Notes: generated by a model from the sequence alone, not told the origin. 64,000 bases of DNA from Brachycybe producta (GCA_036925085.1 JAUPFP010000005.1:5727855-5791854); one strand, 5' to 3'. Positions 1-11,976 are shown, numbered from the stretch's first letter. Numbers and translations: made by a program.

Positions 1-700
1 ACGACAGTTAAATGTTTCAACCATTTCATTAATTGTGATTTTTGTTACATTATATACATTTTTTTTTTCATTTGCATTTGCATTTTTAACAATTTTGTCC
101 ACTTTTTAAGGGGTTTATTTTCTGTCCTCTTAAAAATGCAGAATTTATAAAAAAAAAACAATTTGCATATTTTTTAATTTCTATTTGAATAAAAATAAAC
201 TTCACAAATTAAAAATTCTGATCTTGTAACAAAACATTGCAAAAGTTTTATCCCTATATTATAGGGTCCGTTTGTAACAACAAAACAAATCTGTTACTGA
301 GCTGTTAGAAAACATGGTTGAACACATGCAATTACAGACGTTTAGCATTAGATCTGAATGGTCGCTTTCATCTCAGATTTGATAGCACAGTTGTAATTCA
401 AGCCGTGAACTAAATTTTTTCTTGGATTACAAGATTTTTTTGGTGGCCATGTGCTACCTGAAAGTGCTACTACCTCTGCTAAAAACAGCACCAAATAGCC
501 TTCATTGCAGACAAACCCCAGTATTCAAGATTTTTTTTTATTGGTTGCAATAACCTCTACACAACAAATTATATCTAGAGGGGCTACGAAAAAGTACAAG
601 TCAATAATATCTACATTTGGCTTATACTCTTTTTTCCCCCGAGCACCCTAAATATAATTCTGTCTTAGATCTTTGGCACACGAATCACTTCTTAGTTGTA
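1..700. other. AT-rich non-coding
   Basis: Intron-like A/T runs; no open frame or repeat structure I can support. Confidence 0.6.
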
Positions 701-734
701 ATGTTCCAACTTCGAATGCAAAAATGAAGTCAAA

Positions 735-905
735 AAGTGGCGTCTTTCCATAGCAATTACATTGTAACCAACGGTGGTCGTTTCCGACGTCCGAAGCTGC
801 TCTTGCGTAAAGGAGCAGCGTCCACAACCCAGCCACCTGCAACCACACTTTGCAGTCGATCTAGACCACTCAAAAGTGGTACGTGTGCCAAAGCTCTTAC
901 TTTCC
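735..905. mobile_element. Foldback element, copy 1
   Basis: Contains internal inverted segments (GCTGCTC...GAGCAGC) and a GGTGGTCG...CGATCTAGACCACT pairing. The RC of its right part (CGACTGCAAAGTGTGGTTGC) resembles the arm of the element at 31531-31690. Non-coding; open frames across it are by-products. Confidence 0.4.
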
Positions 906-1269
906 AAAACGTATAGTTTATTTGTATTGCAAGTGATATATGTGCATTACACTTTACAACAATTTGTCGACTAATGTGACTCCAGCGTAATAGATTCACA
1001 AAATGATGAAGCTTAATAGAGAATTTCTTTCACGAATTTCTTAAAAGATGTAATGACGCACACAAAAAAATGGTTCTAAATCAGAGGATAAAATTAGATC
1101 ATTTCATATGACACTATAAAGACTTAAAACACCCCCAACTCTTTCTTCCTTTAAAAAAAACCAATTCAGTGTAAAACACAGAACGGACATAAATGTAGCA
1201 AATTATCGACAATGTTCAAAGTGACCAATGGGTATGACCATCATCAAAGATGTTTAAAGGACTGTATAT

Positions 1270-1272
<3 letters not shown>

Positions 1273-1317
<45 letters not shown>
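1273..1317. repeat. (TA)n microsatellite
   Basis: About 22 uninterrupted TA units. Confidence 0.97.
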
Positions 1318-1319
<2 letters not shown>

Positions 1320-1329
1320 ATTGATTCCA

Positions 1330-2760
1330 GTCACACCCTTTTTTTTCTTCCTGAAAACTGCTTGACCACAGACAGCATTTTTTTTTCTCCTTCTCTTTCT
1401 CTCACTCAACGATTTCAAATAAAGATAAGAAAAAAAGGACCTTTCCTAAAAATGAAGAATAAAAAAAATCTCTGGTAGTTCAATCAGAAACGTTGATTTA
1501 GAACCCTATACTTAAAACATCTTTTTCTTGCTTTTAAAGATGAGAAAAGGAAATGGAGAATCCAACCTCCTCAAACAGTAAGAAGAAGATTTAACAAAAA
1601 AAACCCCGAAGAGGTCTATGAATCCAGACAATAAAAAAAAGAATCTTGCCCAAATAACCCCATCCTTAACCACCCTCTAAGAAGATGTTTTTTCTTTTCT
1701 TTCTATTCATCCCCTAGAGTCATTTATGAACTATCGAAAAAAAAAAGAACAGACATTTACGAGAGTTTGAAGCTAAGAAGAAGAAAAAAAACATTTGATA
1801 AGATGCCCCCAAAGAAAGAAATATATGCAGGTCAAATACGATATTAAGGGTCACGTCATGCACATAAACCGTCCAAATGATCGAAGTTAAAAACTAAAGA
1901 TGTACATATGAAAAACGAAAATAAAAGACTTCAAATTGGAAGGTTCTAATTTCCCAAAAAAAATAACATAAAAATACTAAAGAAAACGTGAAACAACTAA
2001 CTACCTGAACATGAAACATAAATTCTAAAATAATAAAAAAGAAAGAAAAATATCAGAAACAATACGTCTCAAGTTATTTTTCTAAGAACTTCATAACAAT
2101 TTCAAAATAATTCAATTTAAGAATTGTTTCTCAAAAATACCATTAATAAAAATCAAATGCACATAATTTAATGCATTATCATACAATATAAAATTGCAAA
2201 ACAAAAGTCGATGATGATGTTTTTTTTCTCTATTATCTTAAGTTCATAACAGAACTTTAACCTTTTGCTGAAAAGAAAACAAACTCTTTAAATTCAAAGT
2301 GGTGAAAGTCATTTTTTTTATAAAAATGTCATTTATGGTGCAAGTCTATATTAATATGTGTACCCATTATAAAAAAAAACACTACCTTTCTAGTTTCTAA
2401 CCTACTTTCAATTTCACCTTAGTGTTACGGCTGTTGTTTTTAAAGCGCAGAATAATCACTATGAAAATTACCTGTTCATAAAACATCTTAAATTTGAACA
2501 CACATTGTATACTTAGACAACTGAAGCCACCTTAAGATGTAAAACTGTGTCCCAATCTACGAGCCTATATTGTTTTTTCATAATATTTTTTTTAATAAAA
2601 ACTAATCTTCAAAATTGCTTATTAGTAGATAAAAGTTATATATTAAAGTCTGAGAATAACATGAATAATAAACGTACACAAAAGCATATTTAAAAAATAC
2701 ATGCTAAAATAAAAATTAAATTTGAAAAGGCACAAGTAATAAGTAATGTAATATAAGTCA
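1330..2760. other. AT-rich intron downstream of the 36-nt exon
   Basis: A-rich with many homopolymers. Apart from the microsegment at 2472 nothing stands out; a 20-nt splice-like segment near 2001-2020 is too short to call. Confidence 0.6.
2472..2486 (-). other. Duplicated splice-like microsegment, copy A
   Basis: 15 nt (ATGTTTTATGAACAG) preceded by AAG and followed by GTAATT on the minus strand. It lies in a roughly 50-nt stretch similar to 4915-4970. It could be a microexon or a repeat relic. Confidence 0.2.
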
Positions 2761-2768
2761 TTTCTTAC

Positions 2769-2804
2769 CTTCTTCAATAGGTGGCCTTGGCTTATAAGGA
2801 ATAT
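2769..2804 (-). CDS. Internal exon, 36 nt, proline-rich linker
   Basis: A long pyrimidine tract (2806 to about 2845) ends in TTGTTTACAG. Then come 36 nt and a near-consensus donor GAAG|GTAAGAAA. Only one frame is open and protein-like: after two bases of a split codon it reads IPYKPRPPIEE and leaves one G. The exon is therefore 12 codons, phase 1 in and phase 1 out. With the preceding candidate exon the junction codon is GAT (Asp). A proline/charge-rich linker of this kind is typical of extracellular stalks or of regions flanking collagenous or other repeats, but no domain can be assigned. The next exon must lie below coordinate 2760 or outside the window. Confidence 0.6.
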
Positions 2805-3007
2805 CTGTAAACAAGAACGAAAAAAGAAAAACTATAAGAAAAACACGAAACAAAAAAACAAACAAACAATGTTCAATAGACATGAATAAATAACTAGCTT
2901 TTTCTGATGTTTTATTAGATTTTTTTATCTGCAATCTTTTTTTAATCAGTCAACTTATAAATGCAATTAAAAAGTATTCAATCAAAAATCATGATAATGA
3001 AAAGGAA

Positions 3008-3044
3008 GAGAGAGAGAGAGAGAGAAAAAAAGAGAGAGAAATTC
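3008..3044. repeat. (GA)n microsatellite
   Basis: Nine perfect GA units, then an interrupted A/GA tract. Confidence 0.9.
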
Positions 3045-3507
3045 TTAAGCAAGAGTAGAAGTCATTTTCCAATAAAGTAAATTAGGTTTTCAATTGCTAA
3101 GATTTCTACATGTCATACAAAAAGAGATCTGCAAATTTTAATCAATTTTTATAATATAACAGAAGCTAGAGGTTTTTTTTATACAAATCTAAACATATCA
3201 AAAGTTATTTTTTTTTCTCTGTGTATTCTTTCTTTCCTTAGTGCCGTTAGGTGTGTGGGGTGAAGAAAATGGAACAAATATATATAAAAAAATACACCGG
3301 ATACAAGACCCAATTTAATTTATGCACACAGAAGACACAATATTAAAACTTGCAACTTCCAACAATCTTAATTTGAAATCGCAAAAACTGGAGGCTACAT
3401 TTTCTTGATTTGAATCACACCCATGGATTCATTAAAGATGATGATGATGATGACAATGGTTATATACATGTATATAAAATGGCATTCTACTTTTTTTTCA
3501 TCTATAG

Positions 3508-4091
3508 CTAGGATTCTCAAACTCTGGCCCAAATATGATTTTGTGGGTCTACTGTGATTGGCTTTGTAATAATTCAAGTTTTCTACATAACCATTGTAAT
3601 TAATAACTAATAACAAGACAATAGTAGGCCTTAGCCTTCATTAGTATTCTGATAAATACCGTAAATCCACAAAGGAATCACTTTCTTTTACTACGAAATA
3701 GTGTGGACCATGTGAACTTTTTGTAGGGAAAAGGAATATCATTTCTTACTTAGACACTGAGATTCCTACATAAATCCCATTTTTCAGGCAGTCTAACTTT
3801 GGCCATTTTATGACATAGTCGTATTGAGTTTTGTGGTATTCATAAACCTGATGGCCCTGTGAGACACTAGAGCTTCATTTGACTTGTGAGCCCCAAGCAT
3901 TTTGTGGGTATGATGGGCTTGTAAGAGACATGTGGACCCCATAAATTTGGTCGGCTGTACTAACTATGACATTTTGTGGGCTGGGCTGAGCTGGGTTAGA
4001 CCAGGCCAGGCAAGGCTTTAAATTTTGCAAAATACCGGTCTCTACTCAAAAACTTTGAGGCTCTTGCAATAAAAAAATTTGAGAAACTCTA
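3508..4091. mobile_element. hAT-like non-autonomous relic
   Basis: The left end GATTCTCAAACTCTGG and the right end (RC) AGAGTTTCTCAAATT form a degenerate terminal inverted repeat of the TTCTCAAACT type common at hAT ends. The interior repeats a TTTTGTGGG(T/C) word at least three times and is GC-richer than its flanks. No coding frame remains. Confidence 0.5.
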
Positions 4092-4099
4092 AAAAATTT

Positions 4100-6060
4100 T
4101 GTCATCAAGATAAACTTAACCTCCAAGAAAATGTCTAGAAAAAAGTACAGTAACAATCAACTTTGTATTTCTACACGAATTTCCTTAAACATAAAAAAAA
4201 TGCAAAAAAAAATATTTTCGTTCGTAATAAAAATTTCTGATTCTCGTCAAAATCTACAACAGATTGATATGAAGAAAAAATGTTCAACACCAAAAATAAA
4301 TATAAAAAAATGTTTTTCAGCACATTCTTTTTTCAGAGCCTTAAGGCAAGTTACTTTCTCTTTTTTTACTTTAAAATATAAAAAATATGACGTGAAATTG
4401 GTTTAAAAACCAAGTATCATATAAATGCATTAAGAAAATACTCTCCATAGTAAACAAAGAACAAAAAAACCAAAAGTTTAAAGAAAAAAACAAAAAACAA
4501 AAATAAAGTTGATGTCACATTGTTGTTGTTTCATTTCAGTGTAATAAGGTGGTTTTAAAATATTTAGAAAACAATATTTTAAATTGTAAAACATCAGGAC
4601 AGTCGTATACCTTATTAATTTTAATGTTACTGTTGTGTTCAGCATGTTATTTTGTCACAATAATTAATAAAAGTGAAAAGTTCAATAGTGCATCTATAAT
4701 TATGAAACAGTTAGTTTCCAGTTTTTAATTTTTCCCTTTTTAAGAAACAAATTCTCTGCCTAGCAGAAAGTTTATAATATAAGATTCTCTGTTTATGTTA
4801 AAAATTTCAGTCGAATCTATCAAGTGTAACTCGAGATATAACCAATTTCTGGGGTGTGTCTATATATATAAAATGCACTGTATATAATCACAAATTTATC
4901 CTCCTTCCTGCTGAAACACAGAATAAACAGAAACCGAGAATCACCTGTTCATAAAGCATCCTAAAAGGGTCGTTTTTATAAATACAACAGATTTTATTTT
5001 GTTTCTTTTATTCTCTTTTTTTAAGTAACAATTTTTGTAGCAACCATTTTATTTTTCGAAGTCAAAAAACGTAACATTTTCAATCTCAGTGAGTTTACTT
5101 TTGTATGTGTTTGAGTATATAGCTTGGATTTTCCTCTAGAGACACAAACACACATACAAAGTACATCCACATACGGTCACAAAGACAAAATTACATAAGT
5201 GCGCCAAAATCTTTCTGAAAATCCGATCTCAAAAACTTGTTTCTTACATAACCCCAGAGTATTTTTTCAATGACACCAATTCATCTCATGCATATTAAAA
5301 GTATACACAACCAAAAAAAAAAAGGTTATACAAAAAAAAGACAATAAAAACAACACAAAATGAAGACAGTAACAAAGAACAAAACAATTGCAAAGAACAA
5401 AAACCAAAAAAAAAAAAAAAAATAAAGAGAAAAAATTCCCCTTGGAATGAAATTAACCTGGTATTCTTTCATCTCTTACTTTTTATGCCTACTAAATTGG
5501 AAGAATGGATGAAGAAAAAAATTGTTTATAGAAACATTGAAGTAAATAATAAAAGAATGTTATTGAGTTAAACAATATCTCAATGTTATATTTTTTGTGC
5601 AAGAGATTTTAAATTTATTATTTCATAAATAAACTGAAGATGGAAGTCAGTTGAAGATTCTTTATGAATAATGAAAACTGGTAATAATATTCAATATTAC
5701 TGACTATAAAATAAAAATCTTTAAAACAATGTTTTCTTTTAGATACTAAGTCTAATGCAACTCCAATTAATAAATATATTATAAAGAAAATAATAAGCAA
5801 TATTGTTTTTTTAGATAAATTTAAACAAATTTTAAAGTAAAGTATGTCTTATTAATTTACTCAAAATATGTTCATTAATAATTGAAAGAAAAAACCATAA
5901 GACTGCAAAAGAAAAGTTATTTTAAGGACACTCATCAATGTTATGACCAACTATTCTGTGCAAATTACGACAATACCATTCTAACTCCATTTTATTCAAA
6001 GCAATTTTACTTCATTTCATGTGACTAATCCATATTCAGTAAGCCAAGTAGGCCTGCTGT
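4100..6060. other. AT-rich intron
   Basis: Poly(A)-rich. The 91-codon plus-strand frame at 4131-4406 is Lys/Asn-rich low complexity and has no splice or start support. Confidence 0.6.
4945..4960 (-). other. Duplicated splice-like microsegment, copy B
   Basis: 16 nt (GATGCTTTATGAACAG) between ACCCTTTTAG and GTGATT on the minus strand, similar to copy A at 2472-2486, including flanking bases. Its acceptor is better than that of copy A. Confidence 0.25.
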
Positions 6061-6081
6061 ATACTTGGCTAAAGCATTTCA

Positions 6082-6295
6082 AGGGCGCCGACAGGGTATT
6101 TTGCATGTGGGAATACATTTTTTGCTCGCCATAATGACGAAAATCCTTTTGAAATAATATTTTTTTTGGGTAGAATTTGTATTATTTGATTGCTTCAATA
6201 AATTAATGAAAATATTAAAAATTGTGTATTACTTCAAAACTTAATGGTGGTGCACTTGCGCACCACCTTGCACGTGTACAAGTGCCTTTTTTGTG
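6082..6295 (+). mobile_element. Dispersed element, GGGCGCC family, copy 1
   Basis: Starts GGGCGCCGACAGGGTATTTT, has a middle AATTTGTATT...TTCAATAAATTAATG and ends in a GGTGGTGCACTTGCGCACCA hairpin. The same order of blocks occurs at 8059-8358. Confidence 0.6.
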
Positions 6296-6654
6296 GTAGT
6301 TAGAGAACGCGACCAAACTTTGTTTTGACTGCGAGCAGAAGGTCTTTGCTGCATTTCTGTCCAACTTAAAATGAAAAATAAAATCGAGAATTTGAAAATA
6401 TTACTCCTAGAGTCATTTTTTTCTCTACTAGTTTCTTAAACATTTTCATTTTTCCTTCCATCACACATGTTGTATAACTGTGCAGGCATAAACATTTAAG
6501 CGTTTTTTATGTAGACGTTATTTTATAATAATATCTTTTAAAATAAACGTTTTATGATGTTCATTGATGAAGGTTACGAGGCAGTATCTATCCCGATATA
6601 AGTATCGATGTAAAGGTAGGTACAGTATATCCACCTACACATTCTCCACAGCCA

Positions 6655-7020
6655 ATGTAAATATATTATGTGAAATGTATTGAAATGTATTCTACTGTAA
6701 TGTGCGCGAACCATTGAACGCGAAGAAATGCAGAAATAAGACGCACTGATAAGTTGATAACACACTTTTGGAAAGAAAAAATAACAGCGGCCATAAAGAA
6801 GGATGCAGACTGAAGAACTCCTTGCAATGACTCATAAAGCGTAATTCCACGTGGCAAAAAAAAACTATTTCAACTGTTTTTTTTCTGCCGATTAAATAGA
6901 ATAAAATTATTAAATTTAATAGCGTAAAATTATTCAAAATTAGATAAATTCCTCTTTCAGTTACATTTTCAGTCTGCTTTTTTTTCTGCATGTGGAACCT
7001 TGGCTTGAGATGTTTACTGT
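6655..7020 (+). mobile_element. Dispersed 'TTGAACGCGAA' repeat, copy 1 (interrupted)
   Basis: Contains GTAATGTGCGCGAACCATTG then AACGCGAAGAAATGCAG, and an end block TTTTTTTTCTGCATGTGGAA, in the same order as other family members. AT-rich sequence sits between the blocks. Confidence 0.4.
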
Positions 7021-7854
7021 CACAAATGTCTAAATATATAAACACGCGTGTATTTTGCACGTTTGGCGGTAGTAAAGTGTAATTGGGTGTGTGTTTGTCC
7101 CTTAATGTAAGGTATGAGGCCTTTGAAATTGGGTGTGGGTCCTTTCAAATGACTCATTTTGTCCTAGCAGAAGTAATTAAACAGCAAAAGAAAAAAAAGG
7201 CAAGAAAAGCAACTTACAATTCATAAACGTTTGCCAGAAACGAATGCTACAATTATGTACAAATGAAACAGAATGTCAAACAATGAAGATGATGATGAAG
7301 AAAAAGAAAGCATAAAAGAAAAAAAATCCTAAAAGACCAATGAGACCACGACGACATGTCATCATCCATTTACTAAAAGAAAATGTGTGATCATCAAGAA
7401 CACAGGCGACAATCATGTCAGTAACAAAAAAAAATGAACTATCTTCACACACAATGGAGAACACAGAAAGAAGAAAAAAACCGTTAAAAGAAGAAAAAAA
7501 TGGTCAGTCTGTCTGTCCAAATAACACTTTCAATTTGACTCCAATGAACTAGAGTCTAAATACAGCCATTGGTCAAGGTGTTGTCATATACAAGGTGGCT
7601 ACAAAGCCACTTTATAGAATGTTGACCAAACAATTGTCAGATACATTAAAGCTATCATTCAGAGATCGCCCTCTGGCAGATCACAACCCCAATATTGACA
7701 TTTATTTGCCAGCATGCCTTCTCTTGTTAATGACAGTCTAGTAAAGAAACTTGATCGTGCTCTGGTAATCATACACAACAGAATCGGATCAGATCGGATC
7801 AGAAAGAACTTTCGTCTACATCTCTCAAACAATCTTGCATCTTGAAAAACAACC

Positions 7855-7960
7855 TTCCTATTTGCTGATAAAACACTTAATTAGACATGGCAGAATAGAA
7901 AATGTTGAAACAATATAGAAAAGTTTCTCCGGCCTACCTTTTTTTTACAAATAGATGGGA
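7855..7960 (-). mobile_element. Dispersed 'TTGAACGCGAA' repeat, partial copy
   Basis: TATTTGCTGATAAAA followed by a TGGCAGAATAG block matches the reverse complement of the 5' part of the copy at 43908. Confidence 0.3.
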
Positions 7961-8058
7961 AATATTTAAATTTTATAATTTGCATTTTCAAGTGGCATTT
8001 TCAGTTGGTTTTATTTTATATTTGATACCATGACTTTATTGTTTATGAATTATCATGA

Positions 8059-8358
8059 ACGAAGCCAGGATATTTTGCAAGATGGTCGGGGCATGCGAGA
8101 ATACATTTTTTTTTGTTCATCAAATTATCGATATTATATTTAATAATATCTTAATAATTTTAATAATTAAATAGAATAGACTATTCCGTTTTAGGATAAG
8201 TTATTTGAACTAAAATTTTATTTTTGTTTCTGTAGAATTTGTATTGTTTTAATGTTTCAATAAATTAATGGAAATATTAAAACTTGGTTACAAGCTGTAT
8301 TCGAAATCCAAATGTGGTGTACTTGCACCACCTTGCTTGCACCATGTTGTTGGCGCCC
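8059..8358 (+). mobile_element. Dispersed element, GGGCGCC family, copy 2
   Basis: Shares TATTTTGCA...AGAATACATTTTTTT, the TTCAATAAATTAATGGAAAT block and the GTACTTGCACCACCTTGC end with the copy at 6082. It closes with TTGGCGCCC, the inverted counterpart of the copy-1 start, so the family has short GC-rich terminal inverted repeats. Non-coding. Confidence 0.6.
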
Positions 8359-8369
8359 ATGTACATTAT

Positions 8370-9600
8370 TAGTACATTAGTATAATTTTCTCTTATTATT
8401 ACTTCAACCATGTGTCTAAATATGTACTGAACATTTATTTACACAAAATCAAAACACTGTGTTTTTCTTTTCCTGAATGGTCAACAATTCACAACATATT
8501 TGTTGCTGTTCGTAGCACTATAATCTATAATTACGAACAAAGAACCCCGTGCTAACCGTGATCAAAAACATCTTAGTGTAGCTTACAAGCTACAACATGT
8601 TAAGAAGTGGATCACTCTGTAAAAGATATTTTCATTTTCAAAACAGTCGTTTTATAAGCACCTTGTAATATAAACTATAAGATTGTTTATATTACATGTA
8701 GAAAGGCATTTATTGTAAATTCAAACTTTACAAAGACTTTATAGACTCCTTGTATAATTGCAATAAAAAAACCTTCAAAGTTTCCAAAACGAGACTTTTG
8801 TCTAATATAAGTTTCTCCTGTTTTTTTTTTTCAAGACAAAAAAAAATGACACAAAAAATTAATTATGAGTTGAATGTAGTGCCATTAAGTATTAGAAGCA
8901 GCACTCATAAAAAGTCAACAGAAATTAATTCATCACATTTATATATAAAAAACGAAATTGATGATGATGATAACAATAGCAGAAGATCTTAGTTCTATTG
9001 CAAAAAAAAAAACACAAAAAGATCCCAGGGCTCAGAAAATACCACTGAGTACTTTCGAGAAGAAGAAGAAGAAAAAAACACACCTAAAAGTGCTTTAATG
9101 AAATTTCGATGTCAAGCAAAATGTAAAAAAAAAATTCAAAAAGAAAAATACGAAGATCTATTCTATGTTCTTAGATAATAATAACCATCTAGCAGAATAA
9201 AAAAAAAAAAAAATAACTGCCAATTTTAGAAGTAAAAGAGTGATAAATTCTTGTGACTATATTTCAACATCAAGAAAAGTAGGAGAAATATTTCACCTTA
9301 ACTCAAACCAATATTGAGATGAGCGAATGAACTAAATTAAGAACTAAACTGAATAAGTTATAAATTTAAAAACAAAACCTGTAATACGTATACAATATAA
9401 AGAATTATATACTATAAATGCTAAAATATACTGTATGAGCTTATTTATATACAGCTGTATGGTGTGGACTACTTATATAAATAAGAAAAATTCCGCCAAC
9501 TTTTAGTAGACATTTCTCATTGAACTTAATTTTAACATATAATGAATGGGCTTAGGTATTAGAAGCCAAGGAAAATAAATGACAAAAGTAATATTCTGAG
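8370..9600. other. AT-rich intron
   Basis: No supported feature; short GAT and GAA runs only. Confidence 0.6.
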
Positions 9601-9610
9601 AAAATTAGAA

Positions 9611-9691
9611 CTATATAACATTGATGTCTATCAACGTTTCTTACAGTGAACTCCAAAGTAAGAAACCTCCATAGACATCAATGTTATAGTG
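9611..9691. repeat. Imperfect inverted repeat (hairpin), 34-bp arms
   Basis: AACATTGATGTCTAT and CGTTTCTTAC on the left pair with GTAAGAAAC and ATAGACATCAATGTT on the right around a 13-nt loop. Could be a tiny MITE or a transcribed hairpin. Confidence 0.8.
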
Positions 9692-9699
9692 CTACGTTT

Positions 9700-10660
9700 T
9701 GACGCTTATAAAACAGCTTTTTTTATTTATTTTTCTTGTCCACCAAATTCTTAATAACGTCATAAATAAAATGTGGTACTTATTTCCATTTTTAAATAAT
9801 TACATTATTGAATTTTTTTCAGTTTTATTTGTTTAGTAATAAGAGAAAACAAGAAATGCATTAAGTAATTCAAAAACTGGAAAAGAAACAAAATAACATA
9901 AAAGGCATTTTCTTGTTAATATGTTTCAAAATAAGCTTTTATTGCAGCAAAATTTGCAATTGAACAAATTCCAAATTTTTGAACGTTATCAAATTTTACG
10001 CTCGTATTTTTTTTTTCTTTCGACAGAAGTTGAAGTGAAAAACAAAATATTTAAATTTGCAATTGCCATACAAATTTTATTTTTTATGACACCAACACAT
10101 ATATTCTTACGTAATTTATTTACTCTTCTAGTCTCTAAAACACTTGAAAAACCACCGAAAAACATGGATAAGGAAGTTTTTTTTTTTAAAAAAAAAAGAG
10201 TTAAAATGTTTCCACAAGCTATAAAGGTTTCCTGTAGTGAGGCAATCAAAACTAACGTTGTTGTTAGCAGTTATCACCTAATTACAGGGGCTAAACTAAT
10301 ATTACTATGCCTGGAATTCGGCAATATGTCTTGAATACCAAACCGTTTCTTTTTAAAATAAATGAATGTGTAAATAACGATTCATTTCGTTTTCTAGTTA
10401 CAAATATAATTATGGTGAATAATCTATGTTTATTTCATTGGTACTTCTGCATTCGCAAATGTTGCAATGACTGCTAATAAAACAGCGGTATTTAACTAAG
10501 GTCACACCATACAATAAAACTGAACAAAAAAATGAATTTGTCTAACTTGAATAACTGGATTCTACTCATATTTACATGGTGTAACAGTCAAAAGCCCGCA
10601 TAAGAAATCGCGAAGAATCACAGAAATATCGCTTAATCCTTATTCGGATTTTTATGTATT
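9700..10660. other. AT-rich intron with dispersed repeat block
   Basis: Frames on both strands at 9921-10334 are AT-rich low complexity; the dispersed CTAGTTTCT block lies at about 10115. Confidence 0.5.
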
Positions 10661-10676
10661 TTTATTTTCTGAGCAT

Positions 10677-11108
10677 AAGGGTTACCATACCCTGATCTCA
10701 CAAGAAAAGAGGACACCTAAAAAATAGAGAGAGTCTAAAAGGAAGCGTGACCAAGTAACAAATTGCTGCAGTGTTTTCTCCAAAACTGCATATTATTATA
10801 CAATCTTGGATTAAACATGGTGGCAATTTGCTAATTGGCCACTCTACATTACCTGGCAGTATATACAGTAGGCCTAATATATTGGATTATTACAGTTACA
10901 CTAAACCAATTACAGAAACCTATGTGTACATTTACGTTTCTTAATGTAGTTTGCAAAAAAAAAAGTAGTAGTTGTAGCAAAAAAGAAAAGAAAAGACAAA
11001 AACCCGGCCATTTTCTTTATTTAAAAAAAATCCGCCCGGACAAAAATTGAAGGGCCAAAAGGAGGACATGTCTGGGGAAACGAAAAACGAGGGCGTATGG
11101 TAACTCTA
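10677..11108. mobile_element. hAT-superfamily MITE with 8-bp target duplication
   Basis: Ends AAGGGTTACCATAC and (RC) TAGAGTTACCATAC. Flanks CTGAGCAT (10669-10676) and CTGAGCAC (11109-11116) are an 8-bp target-site duplication with one mismatch, the hAT hallmark. Subterminal AGAGGACAC and GGAGGACATGTCTGG recall a widespread hAT MITE type. No transposase. Confidence 0.8.
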
Positions 11109-11394
11109 CTGAGCACTGCTTATTTTTACACAAGTGCGATCCAGGTCTTAAATTGGCTCAAAAGTGTAGAAAACTGGGGATACTCAATAAAACGAAGTTA
11201 TTCTATGTTGCAACCTCGTACAGAGAGTTCAAGTAAAAGTTAGAAGTGCCAAGTTTTCTTAATGAATTTGAGCCTTAGCAGATTTATTGGCAATAAATTG
11301 ATAAAATAGCGATTTAAAATTCTAATAGATGAGGACAAGAAACACCAAATTGCATGAAGCATTAAGCATTAGTTAAGTGAGTAGTTTAGCCCTG

Positions 11395-11430
11395 GCAGCC
11401 TCCTCCTTCTCCTCCTCCTCCTCCTCAAAG
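11395..11430. repeat. (TCC)n microsatellite
   Basis: TCC/TCT triplets, followed about 20 nt later by a GGTGGTGTTGTTGGTG run. Confidence 0.85.
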
Positions 11431-11923
11431 ACAGAGACCTACTTCAATCATCATGGTGGTGGTGTTGTTGGTGTTCCAATAATAAAAATCCTAACAAAGT
11501 GCATCCTTCTAAAGTAGTCAGAAGCTTTTTTTAATGATCACATTTCACAGTGATTCATGGACAAAAAATCGAACCGTTCATTCAAACGCATTCTTCAATT
11601 CTACTCTCACTTTCTCCTTTTGAACGTTTTTTTCCCCCCTTCAATTTCAAACCGTTTTCTCATTTGAAAGTTGCCAATTTGAAACTGAAGGAATGTTCTT
11701 TTATAGAAGATAACATCCAGAAAAGAAGAAGCTAAAAACGAACAAAACTACACAATGGGCAATCAACACAAGAAGAAGCAAGAAAAAAATATATATATCC
11801 ATAAAATAAAATACTGAGAGAATGAAAAACAAAATTTACTAGACTAATTCCGTTTTCAAAGTTGATGAAATTCGTATACAAAAAAGAATGATTGTTGATT
11901 CTAGTATTTTCAGCATTATTTAC

Positions 11924-11976
11924 CTGCAATTCTAGTTTCTAACTCTTGAATTTTATTTCGTAAGGGGCGTTTTTTT
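11924..11976 (-). CDS. Candidate internal exon, 53 nt, heptad-like segment
   Basis: On the minus strand a pyrimidine-rich tract ends in CTTAG, followed by 53 nt and a donor GCAG|GTAAAT. The one sensible frame enters with one base of a split codon, reads KKRPLRNKIQELETRIA, and leaves with one base (G). The peptide has I/L spacing (I-x2-L-x3-I) typical of a short coiled coil. The trailing G plus the first two bases of the exon at 2769-2804 make a GAT codon, so the two exons join in frame. Against it: part of the sequence resembles a motif (TTTAGAAACTAGAAGAGTAAAT) that recurs elsewhere in the window, so this may be repeat-derived. Its entry phase does not fit the donor of the exon at 35308. Function unknown; an extracellular stalk next to the membrane exon is inference. 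Confidence 0.35.

Noticed and set aside
6692-7060. 122-codon minus-strand ORF
   Set aside because: Overlaps a copy of the dispersed 'TTGAACGCGAA' repeat; composition is random-like.
7216-7244. 29-nt GT-AG segment on the minus strand
   Set aside because: Acceptor poor, length not divisible by three and no phase partner.
9921-10334. 137-codon plus-strand ORF
   Set aside because: Phe/Lys/Leu-rich low-complexity frame in AT-rich DNA containing a dispersed repeat block, with overlapping frames open on the other strand.
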